Positions 1 to 13,114 of a DNA stretch of 64,000 bases are shown here, piece after piece. Positions within the stretch are counted from its first letter, which is position 1. Each line of letters starts with the position of its first letter. Source of the stretch: Megachile rotundata (Eukaryota; Arthropoda; Insecta; Hymenoptera; Megachilidae); the NCBI RefSeq assembly GCF_050947335.1, contig NW_027473527.1, forward strand, positions 124,001-188,000. Reading direction: 5' to 3'. Under the pieces are notes generated by a model, which searched no databases, had not been told where the DNA came from, and worked only from the letters and a program-made list of their open reading frames with translations. The position numbers and the translations under genes are program-made.

Positions 1-415
1 GTAATTGTCGTTCTATCGATCATATAATCATAATATGGCTAATAATATGAGTTAGATTGATAATAATAAGACTAATAAGTATAGTAATTGTCGTTCTACC
101 GATCATATAAGCATAATATGGCTAACAATGTGAGTTAGATTGATAATAATAAGACTAATAAGTATAGTAATTATCGTTCTACCGATCATATAAGCATAAT
201 ATGGCTAATAATATGAGTTAGATTGATAATAATGAGAGTAAAAAGTATAGTAATTGTCGTTCTATCGATCATATAATCATAATATGGCTAATAATATGAG
301 TTAGATTGATAATAATAAGACTAATAAGTATAGTAATTGTCGTTCTATCGATCATATAAGCATAATATGGCTAATAATATGAGTTAGATTGATAATAATA
401 AGTGTAATAAGTATA

Positions 416-1135
416 GTAATTATCGTTCTAACCGATCATATAAGCATAATATGGCTAATAATATGAGTTCGATTGATAATAATAAGAGTAATAAGTATAG
501 TAATTGTCGTTCTATCGATCATATAAGCATAATATGGCTAATAATATGAGTTAGATTGATAATAATAAGAATAATAAGTATAGTAATTGTCGTTCTATCG
601 ATCATAAAAGCATAGTATGGCTAATAATATGAGCTAGATTGATAATAATAAGAGTAATAAGTATAGTAATTGGTCGTTCTATCGATCATATAAGCATAAT
701 ATGGCTAACAATGTGAGTTAGATTGATAATAATAAGACTAATAAGTATAGTAATTGTAGTTCTATCGATCATATAAGCATAATATGGCTAATAATATGAG
801 TTAGATTGATAATAATAAGTGTAATAAGTACAGTAATTATCGTTCTAACCGATCACATAAGCATAATATGGCTAATAATATGAGTTAGATTGATAATAGT
901 AAGAGTAATGAGTATAGTAGTTGTAGTTCTATCGATCATGTCTGCATAATATGGTTAATAATATGAGCTAGATTGATAATAATAAGAGTAATAAGTATAG
1001 TAATTGTAGTTCTATCGATCATATAAGCATAATATGGCTAATAATATGAGTTAGATTGATAATAATAAGTGTAATAAGTATAGTAATTATCGTTCTACCG
1101 ATCATATAAGCATAATATGGCTAATAATATGAGTT
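416..1135. repeat. Higher-order block, first copy (46-monomer spacing to 4,237-4,953)
   Basis: The block is marked by an ordered string of variants: GAGTTCG, then CATAAAAGCATAG with GAGCTAG, then CTAACAATGTG with a GACTAAT tail, then a GTGTAATAAGTACAG tail, then the CATGTCTGC unit. The same order recurs at 4,237-4,953. The distance is 3,818 bp, or 46 x 83, once the single-base insertions in this copy are discounted. This copy carries all three extra bases of the left end, near 430, 672 and 847; the downstream copy has none of them. Confidence 0.7.
430..848. other. Three single-base insertions in satellite units at the left end
   Basis: The unit at 416 reads TTCTAACCGATC (extra A near 430). 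The unit at 665 reads AATTGGTCG (extra G near 672). The unit containing 847 reads TTCTAACCGATC again (extra A). The unit register moves by +3 across this interval, then stays constant for about 50 kb. Each change lengthens a run of identical bases by one. That is the usual form of a consensus error in long-read assemblies, but it could also be real polymorphism. Confidence 0.85.
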
Positions 1136-1497
1136 AGATTGATAATAGTAAGAGTAATGAGTATAGTAGTTGTAGTTCTATCGATCATGTCTGCATAATA
1201 TGGTTAATAATATGAGCTAGATTGATAATAATAAGAGTAATGAATATAGTAATTGTAGTTCTATCGATCATATAAGCATAATATGGCTAATAATATGAGT
1301 TAGATTGATAATAGTGAGTGTAATAAGTATAGTAATTGTCGTCCTGTCGATCATATAAGCATAGTATGGCTAATAATATGAGTTAGATTGATAATAGTGA
1401 GTGCAATAAGTATAGTAATTGTCGTTCTGTCGATCATATAAGCATAGTATGGCTAATAATATGAGTTCGATTGATAATAATAAGAGTAATAAATATA

Positions 1498-2204
1498 GTA
1501 ATTGTAGTTCTATCGATCATATCTGCATAATATGGTTAATAATATGAGTTAGATTGATAATAATAAGAGTAAAAAGTATAGTAATTGTCGTTCTATCGAT
1601 CATATAATCATAATATGGCTAATAATATGAGTTAGATTGATAATAATAAGACTAATAAGTATAGTAATTGTCGTTCTACCGATCATATAAGCATAATATG
1701 GCTAACAATGTGAGTTAGATTGATAATAATAAGACTAATAAGTATAGTAATTGTAGTTCTATCGATCATATAAGCATAATATGGCTAATAATATGGGTTC
1801 GATTGATAATAATAAGAGTAATAAGTATAGTAATTGTAGTTCTATCGATCATATAAGCATAATATGGCTAATAATATGAGTTAGATTGATAATAATAAGA
1901 GTAATGAGTATAGTAATTGTAGTTCTATCGATCCTATAAGCATAATGTGGCTAATAATATGAGTTAGATTGATAATAATAAGTGTAATAAGTACAGTAAT
2001 TATCGTTCTACCGATCATATAAGCATAATATGGCTAATAATATGAGTTAGATTGATAATAGTAAGAGTAATGAGTATAGTAGTTGTAGTTCTATCGATCA
2101 TGTCTGCATAATATGGTTAATAATATGAGCTAGATTGATAATAATAAGAGTAATAAGTATAGTAATTGTAGTTCTATCGATCATATAAGCATAATATGGC
2201 TAAT
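1498..2204. repeat. Higher-order block, 24-monomer spacing to 3,490-4,196
   Basis: Both copies start with a unit carrying CATATCTGC with GGTTAATAATATG. They then pass in the same order through the CATATAATC unit, the TACCGATC plus CTAACAATGTG unit, the GGGTTCG unit, a GAGTAATGAG tail, the GATCCTATAAG unit, a GTACAG unit and the CATGTCTGC unit. The distance is 1,992 bp, or 24 x 83. The copies differ by scattered single-base changes such as CGACC against CGATC, so this duplication is not recent. Confidence 0.75.
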
Positions 2205-2799
2205 AACATGAGTTAGATTGATAATAATAAGAGTAAAAAGTATAGTAATTGTCGTTCTATCGATCATATAATCATAATATGGCTAATAATATGAGTTAGA
2301 TTGATAATAATAAGACCAATAAGTATAGTAATTGTCGTTCTATCGATCATACAAGCATAATATGGCAAATAATATGAGTCAGATTGATAATAATAAGAGT
2401 AATAAGTATAGTAATTGTCGTTCTATCGACCATATCTGCATAATATGGTTAATAATATGAGTTAGATTGATAATAGTGAGTGTAGTCAGTATAGTAATTG
2501 TCGTTCTGTCGATCATATAAGCATAGAATGGCTAATAATATGAGTTCGATTGATAATAATAAGAGTAATAAGTATAGTAATTGTCGTTCTATCGATCATA
2601 TAAGCATAATATGGCTAATAATATGAGTTAGATTGATAATAATAAGAATAATAAGTATAGTAATTGTCGTTCTATCGATCATAAAAGCATAGTATGGCTA
2701 ATGATATGAGTTAGATTGATAATAACAAGAGTAATAAGTATAGTAATTGTCGTTCTATCGATCATATAAGCATAATATGGCTAACAATGTGAGTTAGAT

Positions 2800-3895
2800 T
2801 GATAATAGTAAGAGTAATGAGTATAGTAGTTGTAGTTCTATCGATCATGTCTGCATAATATGGTTAATAATATGAGCTAGATTGATAATAATAAGAGTAA
2901 TAAGTATAGTAATTGTAGTTCTATCGATCATATAAGCATAATATGGCTAATAATATGGGTTCGATTGATAATAATAAGAGTATTAAGTATAGTAATTATC
3001 GTTCCACCGATCATACAAGCATAATGTGGCTAATAATATGAGTTAGATTGATAATAATAAGTGTAATAAGTATAGTAATTATCGTTCTACCGATCATATA
3101 AGCATAATATGGCTAATAATATGAGTTAGATTGATAATAATAAGAGTAAAAAGTATAGTAATTGTCGTTCTATCGATCATATAATCATAATATGGCTAAT
3201 AATATGAGTTAGATTGATAATAATAAGACTAATAAGTATAGTAATTGTCGTTCTATCGATCATATAAGCATAATATGGCTAACAATGTGAGTTAGATTGA
3301 TAATAATAAGACTAATAAGTATAGTAATTGTAGTTCTATCGATCTTATAAGCATAATATGGCTAATAATATGGGTTCGATTGATAATAATAAGAGTAATA
3401 AGTATAGTAATTGTAGTTCTATCGATCATATAAGCATAATTTGGCTAATAATATGAGTCAGATTGATAATAATAAGAGTAATAAGTATAGTAATTGTCGT
3501 TCTATCGACCATATCTGCATAATATGGTTAATAATATGAGTTAGATTGATAATAATAAGAGTAAAAAGTATAGTAATTGTCGTTCTATCGATCATATAAT
3601 CATAATATGGCTAATAATATGAGTTAGATTGATAATAATAAGACTAATAAGTATAGTAATTGTCGTTCTACCGATCATATAAGCATAATATGGCTAACAA
3701 TGTGAGTTAGATTGATAATAATAAGACTAATAAGTATAGTAATTGTAGTTCTATCGATCATATAAGCATAATATGGCTAATAATATGGGTTCGATTGATA
3801 ATAATAAGAGTAATAAGTATAGTAATTGTATTTCCATCGATCATATAAGCATAATATGGCTAATAATATGAGTTAGATTGATAATAATAAGAGTA
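2800..3895. repeat. Higher-order block, 55-monomer spacing to 7,365-8,460
   Basis: The block runs from the CATGTCTGC unit through GGGTTCG, the GTATTAAG tail with TTCCACCGATCATACAAG, the CATATAATC unit and a unit carrying the rare GATCTTATAAG (3,341), to a second GGGTTCG unit. The same order recurs 4,565 bp (55 x 83) downstream, including GATCTTATAAG at 7,906. A third partial copy lies between them: GATCTTATAAG at 6,578 is 39 units from the first and 16 from the last. That copy gains one extra TACCGATC/CTAACAATGTG unit near 6,970-7,050. Confidence 0.75.
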
Positions 3896-4236
3896 ATGAG
3901 TATAGTAATTGTAGTTCTATCGATCCTATAAGCATAATGTGGTTAATAATATGAGTTAGATTGATAATAATAAGTGTAATAAGTACAGTAATTATCGTTC
4001 TACCGATCATATAAGCATAATATGGATAATAATATGAGTTAGATTGATAATAGTAAGAGTAATGAGTATAGTAGTTGTAGTTCTATCGATCATGTCTGCA
4101 TAATATGGTTAATAATATGAGCTAGATTGATAATAATAAGAGTAATAAGTATAGTAATTGTAGTTCTATCGATCATATAAGCATAATATGGCTAATAATA
4201 TGAGTTAGATTGATAATAATAAGTGTAATAAGTATA

Positions 4237-4953
4237 GTAATTATCGTTCTACCGATCATATAAGCATAATATGGCTAATAATATGAGTTCGATTGATAAT
4301 AATAAGAGTAATAAGTATAGTAATTGTCGTTCTATCGATCATATAAGCATAATATGGCTAATAATATGAGTTAGATTGATAATAATAAGACTAATAAGTA
4401 TAGTAATTGTCGTTCTATCGATCATAAAAGCATAGTATGGCTAATAATATGAGCTAGATTGATAATAATAAGAGTAATAAGTATAGTAATTGTCGTTCTA
4501 TCGATCATATAAGCATAATATGGCTAACAATGTGAGTTAGATTGATAATAATAAGACTAATAAGTATAGTAATTGTAGTTCTATCGATCATATAAGCATA
4601 ATATGGCTAATAATATGAGTTAGATTGATAATAATAAGTGTAATAAGTACAGTAATTATCGTTCTACCGATCATATAAGCATAATATGGCTAATAATATG
4701 AGTTAGATTGATAATAGTAAGAGTAATGAGTATAGTAGTTGTAGTTCTATCGATCATGTCTGCATAATATGGTTAATAATATGAGCTAGATTGATAATAA
4801 TAAGAGTAATAAGTATAGTAATTGTAGTTCTATCGATCATATAAGCATAATATGGCTAATAATATGAGTTAGATTGATAATAATAAGTGTAATAAGTATA
4901 GTAATTATCGTTCTACCGATCATATAAGCATAATATGGCTAATAATATGAGTT
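4237..4953. repeat. Higher-order block, second copy of the 46-monomer pair
   Basis: This copy corresponds to 416-1,135, with the same order of variant units but without the three inserted bases. After it, shorter repetition begins: the string CTAACAATGTG, GTGTAATAAGTACAG, CATGTCTGC recurs several times between about 4,500 and 5,700 with single units gained or lost. This makes 4.2-5.9 kb one of the most locally shuffled parts of the window. Confidence 0.65.
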
Positions 4954-7365
4954 CGATTGATAATAATAAGAGTAATAAGTATAGTAATTGTCGTTCTATC
5001 GATCATATAAGCATAATATGGCTAACAATGTGAGTTAGATTGATAATAATAAGACTAATAAGTATAGTAATTGTAGTTCTATCGATCATATAAGCATAAT
5101 ATGGCTAATAATATGAGTTAGATTGATAATAATAAGTGTAATAAGTACAGTAATTATCGTTCTACCGATCATATAAGCATAATATGGCTAATAATATGAG
5201 TTAGATTGATAATAGTAAGAGTAATGAGTATAGTAGTTGTAGTTCTATCGATCATGTCTGCATAATATGGTTAATAATATGAGCTAGATTGATAATAATA
5301 AGAGTAATGAGTATAGTAATTGTAGTTCTATCGATCATATAAGCATAATATGGCTAATAATATGAGTTAGATTGATAATAATAAGAGTAATGAGTATAGT
5401 AATTGTAGTTCTATCGATCCTATAAGCATAATGTGGCTAATAATATGAGTTAGATTGATAATAATAAGTGTAATAAGTACAGTAATTATCGTTCTACCGA
5501 TCATATAAGCATAATATGGCTAATAATATGAGTTAGATTGATAATAGTAAGAGTAATGAGTATAGTAGTTGTAGTTCTATCGATCATGTCTGCATAATAT
5601 GGTTAATAATATGAGCTAGATTGATAATAATAAGAGTAATAAGTATAGTAATTGTAGTTCTATCGATCATATAAGCATAATATGGCTAATAACATGAGTT
5701 AGATTGATAATAATAAGTGTAATAAGTATAGTAATTATCGTTCTACCGTTCATATAAGCATAATATGGCTAATAATATGAGTTCGATTGATAATAATAAG
5801 AGTAATAAGTATAGTAATTGTCGTTCTATCGATCATATAAGCATAATATGGCTAATAATATGAGTTAGAATGATAATAGCGAGTGTAATAAGTATAGTAA
5901 TTGTAGTTCTATCGATCCTATAAGCATAATGTGGCTAATAATATGAGTTAGGTTGATAATAATAAGAGTAATAAGTATAGTAATTATCGTTCTACCGACC
6001 ATATAAGCATAATATGGCTAATAATATGAGTTAGATTGATAATAGTGAGTGTAATAAGTATAGTAATTGTCGTCCTGTCGATCATATAAGCATAGTATGG
6101 CTAATAATATGAGTTAGATTGATAATAGTGAGTGCAATAAGTATAGTAATTGTCGTTCTGTCGATCATATAAGCATAGTATGGCTAATAATATGAGTTCG
6201 ATTGATAATAATAAGAGTAATAAATATAGTAATTGTAGTTCTATCGATCATATAAGCATAATATGGCTAATAATATGAGTTAGATTGATAATAATAAGAG
6301 TAATGAGTATAGTAATTTTCGTTCTATCGATCATATAAGCATAAGATGGCAAATAATATGAGTTAGATTGATAATAATAAGAGTAAGAAGTATAGTAATT
6401 GTCGTTCTATCGATCATATAATCATAATATGGCTAATAATATGAGTTAGATTGAGAATAATAAGACTAATAAGTATAGTAATTGTCGTTCTATCGATCAT
6501 ATAAGCATAATATGGCTAACAATGTGAGTTAGATTGATAATAATAAGACTAATAAGTATAGTAATTGTAGTTCTATCGATCTTATAAGCATAATATGGCT
6601 AATAATATGGGTTCGATTGATAATAATAAGAGTAATAAGTATAGTAATTGTAGTTCTATCGATCATATAAGCATAATTTGGCTAATAATATGAGTCAGAT
6701 TGATAATAATAAGAGTAATAAGTATAGTAATTGTCGTTCTATCGACCATATCTGCATAATATGGTTAATAATATGAGTTAGATTGATAATAATAAGAGTA
6801 AAAAGTATAGTAATTGTCGTTCTATCGATCATATAATCATAATATGGCTAATAATATGAGTTAGATTGATAATAATAAGACTAATAAGTATAGTAATTGT
6901 CGTTCTACCGATCATATAAGCATAATATGGCTAACAATGTGAGTTAGATTGATAATAATAAGACTAATAAGTATAGTAATTGTCGTTCTACCGATCATAT
7001 AAGCATAATATGGCTAACAATGTGAGTTAGATTGATAATAATAAGACTAATAAGTATATTAATTGTAGTTCTATCGATCATATAAGCATAATATGGCTAA
7101 TAATATGGGTTCGATTGATAATAATAAGAGTAATAAGTATAGTAATTGTAGTTCCATCGATCATATAAGCATAATATGGCTAATAATATGAGTTAGATTG
7201 ATAATAATAAGAGTAATTAGTATAGTAATTGTAGTTCTATCGATCCTATAAGCATAATGTGGCTAATAATATGAGTTAGATTGATAATAATAAGTGTAAT
7301 AAGTACAGTAATTATCCTTCTACCGATCATATAAGCATAATATGGCTAATAATATGAGTTAGATT
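4953..7365. repeat. Heterogeneous satellite segment without one dominant long period
   Basis: This stretch is ordinary 83-bp satellite in constant register. Local strings of three to eight units recur at irregular spacing. It contains an early instance of the CTGTCG doublet near 6,060-6,230 (one unit reads GTCCTGTCG) and a unit with AAGATGGCAAAT near 6,350. I see no gene and no foreign sequence in it. From about 6,357 it overlaps the partial copy described for 2,800-3,895. Confidence 0.7.
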
Positions 7366-8549
7366 GATAATAGTAAGAGTAATGAGTATAGTAGTTGTAG
7401 TTCTATCGATCATGTCTGCATAATATGGTTAATAATATGAGCTAGATTGATAATAATAAGAGTAATAAGTATAGTAATTGTAGTTCTATCGATCATATAA
7501 GCATAATATGGCTAATAATATGAGTTAGATTGATAATAATAAGAGTATTAAGTATAGTAATTATCGTTCCACCGATCATACAAGCATAATGTGGCTAATA
7601 ATATGAGTTAGATTGATAATAATAAGTGTAATAAGTATAGTAATTATCGTTCTACCGATCATATAAGCATAATATGGCTAATAATATTAGTTAGATTGAT
7701 AATAATAAGAGTAAAAAGTATAGTAATTGTCGTTCTATCGATCATATAATCATAATATGGCTAATAATATGAGTTAGATTGATAATAATAAGACTAATAA
7801 GTATAGTAATTGTCGTTCTATCGATCATATAAGCATAATATGGCTAACAATGTGAGTTAGATTGATAATAATAAGACTAATAAGTATAGTAATTGTAGTT
7901 CTATCGATCTTATAAGCATAATATGGCTAATAATATGGGTTCGATTGATAATAATAAGAGTAATAAGTATAGTAATTGTAGTTCTATCGATCATATAACC
8001 ATAATTTGGCTAATAATATGAGTCAGATTGATAATAATAAGAGTAATAAGTATAGTAATTGTCGTTCTATCGACCATATCTGCATAATATGGTTAATAAT
8101 ATGAGTTAGATTGATAATAATAAGAGTAAAAAGTATAGTAATTGTCGTTCTATCGATCATATAATCATAATATGGCTAATAATATGAGTTAGATTGATAA
8201 TAATAAGACTAATAAGTATAGTAATTGTCGTTCTACCGATCATATAAGCATAATATGGCTAACAATGTGCGTTAGATTGATAATAATAAGACTAATAAGT
8301 ATAGTAATTGTAGTTCTATCGATCATATAAGCATAATATGGCTAATAATATGGGTTCGATTGATAATAATAAGAGTAATAAGTATAGTAATTGTAGTTCC
8401 ATCGATCATATAAGCATAATATGGCTAATAATATGAGTTAGATTGATAATAATAAGAGTAAAAAGTATAGTAATTGTCGTTCTATCGATCATATAATCAT
8501 AATATGGCTAATAATATGAGTTAGATTGATAATAATAAGACTAATAAGT

Positions 8550-11085
8550 ATAGTAATTGTCGTTCTATCGATCATATAAGCATAATATGGCTAATAATAT
8601 GAGTCAGATTGATAATAATAAGAGTAATAAGTATAGTAATTGTCGTTCTATCGACCATATCTGCATAATATGGTTAATAATATGAGTTAGATTGATAATA
8701 GTGAGTGTAGTAGGTATAGTAATTGTCGTTCTGTCGATCATGTAAGCATAATATGGCTAATAATATGAGTTAGAATGATAATAGCGAGTGTAATAAGTAT
8801 AGTAATTTTAGTTCTATTGCTCATATAAGTATAATATGATTAATAATATGAGTTAGATTGATAATAATAAGAGTAATAAGTATAGTAATTATCGTTCTAC
8901 CGATCATATAAGCATAATATGGCTAATAATATGAGTTCGATTGATAATAATAAGAGTAATAAGTATAGTAATTGTAGTTCTATCGATCATATAAGCATAA
9001 TATGGCTAATAATATGAGTTAGATTGATAATAATAAGAGTAATGAGTATAGTAATTGTAGTTCTATCGATCCTATAAGCATAATGTGGCTAATAATATGA
9101 GTTAGATTGATAATAATAAGTGTAATAAGTACAGTAATTATCGTTCTACCGATCATATAAGCATAATATGGCTAATAATATGAGTTAGATTGATAATAGT
9201 AAGAGTAATGAGTATAGTAGTTGTAGTTCAATCGATCATGTCTGCATAATATGGTTAATAATATGAGCTAGATTGATAATAATAAGAGTAAAAAGTATAG
9301 TAATTGTCGTTCTATCGATCATATAAGCATAATATGGCTAATAATATGAGTTAGAATGATAATAGCGAGTGTAATAAGTATAGTAATTTTAGTTCTATTG
9401 CTCATATAAGTATAATATGATTAATAATATGAGTTAGATTGATAATAATAAGAGTAATAAGTATAGTAATTATCGTTCTACCGATCATATAAGCATAATA
9501 TGGCTAATAATATGAGTTAGATTGATAATAGTGAGTGTAATAAGTATAGTAATTGTCGTTCTGTCGATCATATAAGCATAGTATGGCTAATAATATGAGT
9601 TAGATTGATAATAGTGAGTGCAATAAGTATAGTAATTGTCGTTCTGTCGATCATATAAGCATAGTATGGCTAATAATATGAGTTCGATTGATAATAATAA
9701 GAGTAATAAGTATAGTAATTGTAGTTCTATCGATCATATAAGCATAATATGGCTAATAATATGAGTTAGATTGATAATAGTAAGAGTATTAAGTATAGTA
9801 ATTATCGTTCTACCGATCATATAAGCATAATATGGCTAATAATGTGAGTTAGATTGATAATAATAAGAGTAATAAGTATAGTAATTGTCGTTCTATCGAT
9901 CATATAAGCATAATATGGCTAACAATGTGAGTTAGATTGATAATAATAAGACTAATAAGTATAGTAATTGTAGTTCTATCGATCATATAAGCATAATATG
10001 GCTAATAATATGAGTTCGATTGTTAATAATAAGAGTAATAGGTATAGTAATTGTCGTTCTACCGATCATATAAGCATAATATGGCTAATAATGTGAGTTA
10101 GATTGATAATAATAAGAGTAAAAAGTATAGTAATTGTCGATCTATCGATCATATAAGCATAATATGGCTAATAATATGAGTGAGATTGATAATAATAAGA
10201 CTAACGAGTATAGTAATTGTCGTTCTATCGATCATATAAGCATAATGTGGCTAATAATATGAGTTAGATTGATAATAATAAGAGTAAAAAGTATAGTAAT
10301 TGTCGTTCTATCGATCATATAAGCATAATATGGCTAATAATATGAGTTAGATTGATAATAATAAGACTAAGGAGTATAGTAATTGTCGTTCTATCGATTA
10401 TATAAGCATAGTATGGCTAATAATATGAGTTCGATTGATAATAATAAGAGTAATAAGTATAGTAATTGTAGTTCTATCGATCATATAAGCATAATATGGC
10501 TAATAATATGAGTTAGATTGATAATAATAAGAGTAATGGGTATAGTAATTTTCGTTCTATCGATCATATAAGCATAAGATCGCAAATAATATGAGTTAGA
10601 TTGATAATAATAAGAGTAATAAGTATTGTAATTGTCGTTCTATCGATCATATAAGCATAATATGGCTAACAATGTGAGTTAGATTGATAATAATAAGACT
10701 AATAAGTATAGTAATTGTAGTTCTATCGATCATATAAGCATAATATGGCTAATAATATGAGTTCGATTGATAATAATAAGAGTAATAAGTATAGTAATTG
10801 TAGTTCTATCGATCATATAAGCATAATATGGCTAATAATATGAGTTAGATTGATAATAATAAGAGTAATGAGTATAGTAATTGTAGTTCTATCGATCCTC
10901 TAAGCATAATGTGGCTAATAATATGAGTTAAATTGATAATAATAAGAGCAATAAGTATAGTAATTGCCGTTCTATCGATCATATAAGCATAATATGGCTA
11001 ATAATATGAGTTAGATTGATAATAATAAGAGTAATAAGTATAGTAATTATCGTTCTACCGATCATATAAGCATAATATGGCTAAT
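8550..11085. repeat. Higher-order block, first copy (55, then 52 monomer spacing to 13,115-15,401)
   Basis: Markers include GAGTCAG (8,601), the left-specific unit with AATTTTAG and GCTCATATAAGTATAATATG (8,820 and 9,401), TTCAATCG (9,225), the CTGTCG doublet and GTTAATAATAAG (10,021). The block matches a downstream copy at 4,565 bp (55 x 83) up to about 10,117. From 10,366 the spacing becomes 4,316 bp (52 x 83), so three units present here (10,117-10,366) are absent from the other copy. After about 11,085 the spacing falls again to 4,150 bp (50 x 83). Confidence 0.75.
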
Positions 11086-11139
11086 AATGTGAGTTAGATT
11101 GATAATAATAAGAGTAAAAAGTATAGTAATTGTCGTTCT

Positions 11140-12290
11140 ATCGATCCTATAAGCATAATGTGGCTAATAATATGAGTTAGATTGATAATAATAAGAATAA
11201 TAAGTATAGTAATTATCGTTCTACCGATCATATAAGCATAATATGGCTAATAATATGAGTTAAATTGATAATAGTGAGTGTAATAAGTATAGTAATTGTC
11301 GTTCTGTCGATCATATAAGCATAGTATGGCTAATAATATGAGTTAGATTGATAATAGTGAGTGCAATAAGTATAGTAATTGTCGTTCTGTCGATCATATA
11401 AGCATAGTATGGCTAATAATATGAGTTCGATTGATAATAATAAGAGTAATAAGTATAGTAATTGTAGTTCTATCGATCATATAAGCATAATATGGCTAAT
11501 AATATGAGTTAGATTGATAATAATAAGAGTAATAAGTATAGTAATTGTAGTTCTATCGATCATATAAGCATAATATGGCTAATAATATGAGTTAGATTGA
11601 TAATAATAGGAGTAATGAGTATAGTAATTGTAGTTCTATCGATCCTATAGGCATAATGTGGCTAATAATATGAGTTAGATTGATAATAATAAGAGCAATA
11701 AGTATAGTGATTGCCGTTCTATCGATCATAAAAGCATAATATGGCTAATAATATGAGTTAGATTGATAATAATAAGAGTAATAAGTATAGTAATTATCGT
11801 TCTACCGATCATATAAGCATAATATGGCTAATAATGTGAGTTAGATTGATAATAATAAGAGTAAAAAGTATAGTAATTGTCGTTCTATCGATCATATAAG
11901 CATAATATGGCTAATAATATGAGTTAGATTGATAATAATAAGACTAACGAGTATAGTAATTGTCGTTCTATCGATCATATAAGCATAATGTGGCTAATAA
12001 TATGAGTTAGATTGATAATAATAAGAGTAAAAAGTATAGTAATTGTCGTTCTATCGATCATATAAGCATAATATGGCTAATAATATGAGTTAGATTGATA
12101 ATAACAAGACTAAGGAGTATAGTAATTGTCGTTCTATCGATTATATAAGCATAATATGGCTAATAATATGAGTTAGATTGATAGTAGTGAGTGTAATAAG
12201 TATAGTAATTGTAGTTCCATTGCTCATATAAGCATAATATGATTAATAATATGAGTTAGATTGATAATAATAAGAGTAATAAGTATAGTA
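11140..12290. repeat. Higher-order block, 92-monomer spacing to 18,776-19,926
   Basis: The shared order is GATCCTATAAG/GTGG, TACCGATC, the CTGTCG doublet, GAGCAATAAG with TTGCCG, GAGTAAAAAG, GACTAACGAG, then AACAAGACTAAGGAG (12,103 and 19,739), CGATTATATAAG, and the TTCCATTGCTC unit ending in ATGATTAATAATATG. The spacing is 7,636 bp, or 92 x 83. This ordered set is the ancestor-like form of the cassette that dominates the right half of the window. Confidence 0.75.
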
Positions 12291-13114
12291 ATTGTCGTTC
12301 TATCGATCATATGAGCATAATATGGCTAACAATGTGAGTTAGATTGATAATAATAAGACTAATAAGTATAGTAATTGCCGTTCTGTCGATCATATAAGCA
12401 TAGTATGGCTAATAATATGAGTTCGATTGATAATAATAAGAGTAATAAGTATAGTAATTGTAGTTCTATCGATCATATAAGCATAATATGGCTAATAATA
12501 TGAGTTAGATTGATAACAATAAGAGTAATGAGTATAGTAATTGTAGTTCTATCGATCCTATAAGCATAATGTGGCTAATAATATGAGTTAGATTGATAAT
12601 AATAAGTGTAATAAGTACAGTAATTATCGTTCTACCGATCATATAAGCATAATATGGCTAATAATATGAGTTAGATTGATAATAGTAAGAGTAATGAGTA
12701 TAGTAGTTGTAGTTCAATCGATCATGTCTGCATAATATGGTTAATAATATGAGCTAGATTGATAATAATAAGAGTAAAAAGTATAGTAATTGTCGTTCTA
12801 TCGATCATATAAGCATAATATGGCTAATAATATGAGTTAGAATGATAATAGCGAGTGTAATAAGTATAGTAATTGTCGTTCTGTCGATCATATAAGCATA
12901 GTATGGCTAATAATATGACTTAGAATGATAATTGCGAGTGTAATAAGTATAGTAATTTTAGTTCTATTGCTCATATAAGTATAATATGATTAATAATATG
13001 AGTTAGATTGATAATAATAAGAGTAATAAGTATAGTAATTATCGTTCTACCGATCATATAAGCATAATATGGCTAATAATATGAGTTAGATTGATAATAG
13101 TGAGTGTAATAAGT
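12291..13114. repeat. Satellite segment with local 13- and 5-monomer recurrences
   Basis: This is ordinary 83-bp satellite. TTCAATCG at 12,711 lies 42 units after its first occurrence (9,225) and 13 units before the next (13,790). The unit with GCTCATATAAGTATAATATG at 12,970 is 5 units before its copy at 13,385. The unit near 12,905-12,960 has ATGACTTAGAATGATAATTG, a private combination. Nothing other than satellite is present. Confidence 0.7.

Noticed and set aside
58..82. Microsatellite (ATA/TAA) in the unit tail
   Set aside because: The AT-rich tail at unit positions 58-82 looks like a short trinucleotide run, but its length is constant across units and it is interrupted by G at fixed positions, so it is part of the unit rather than an unstable microsatellite.
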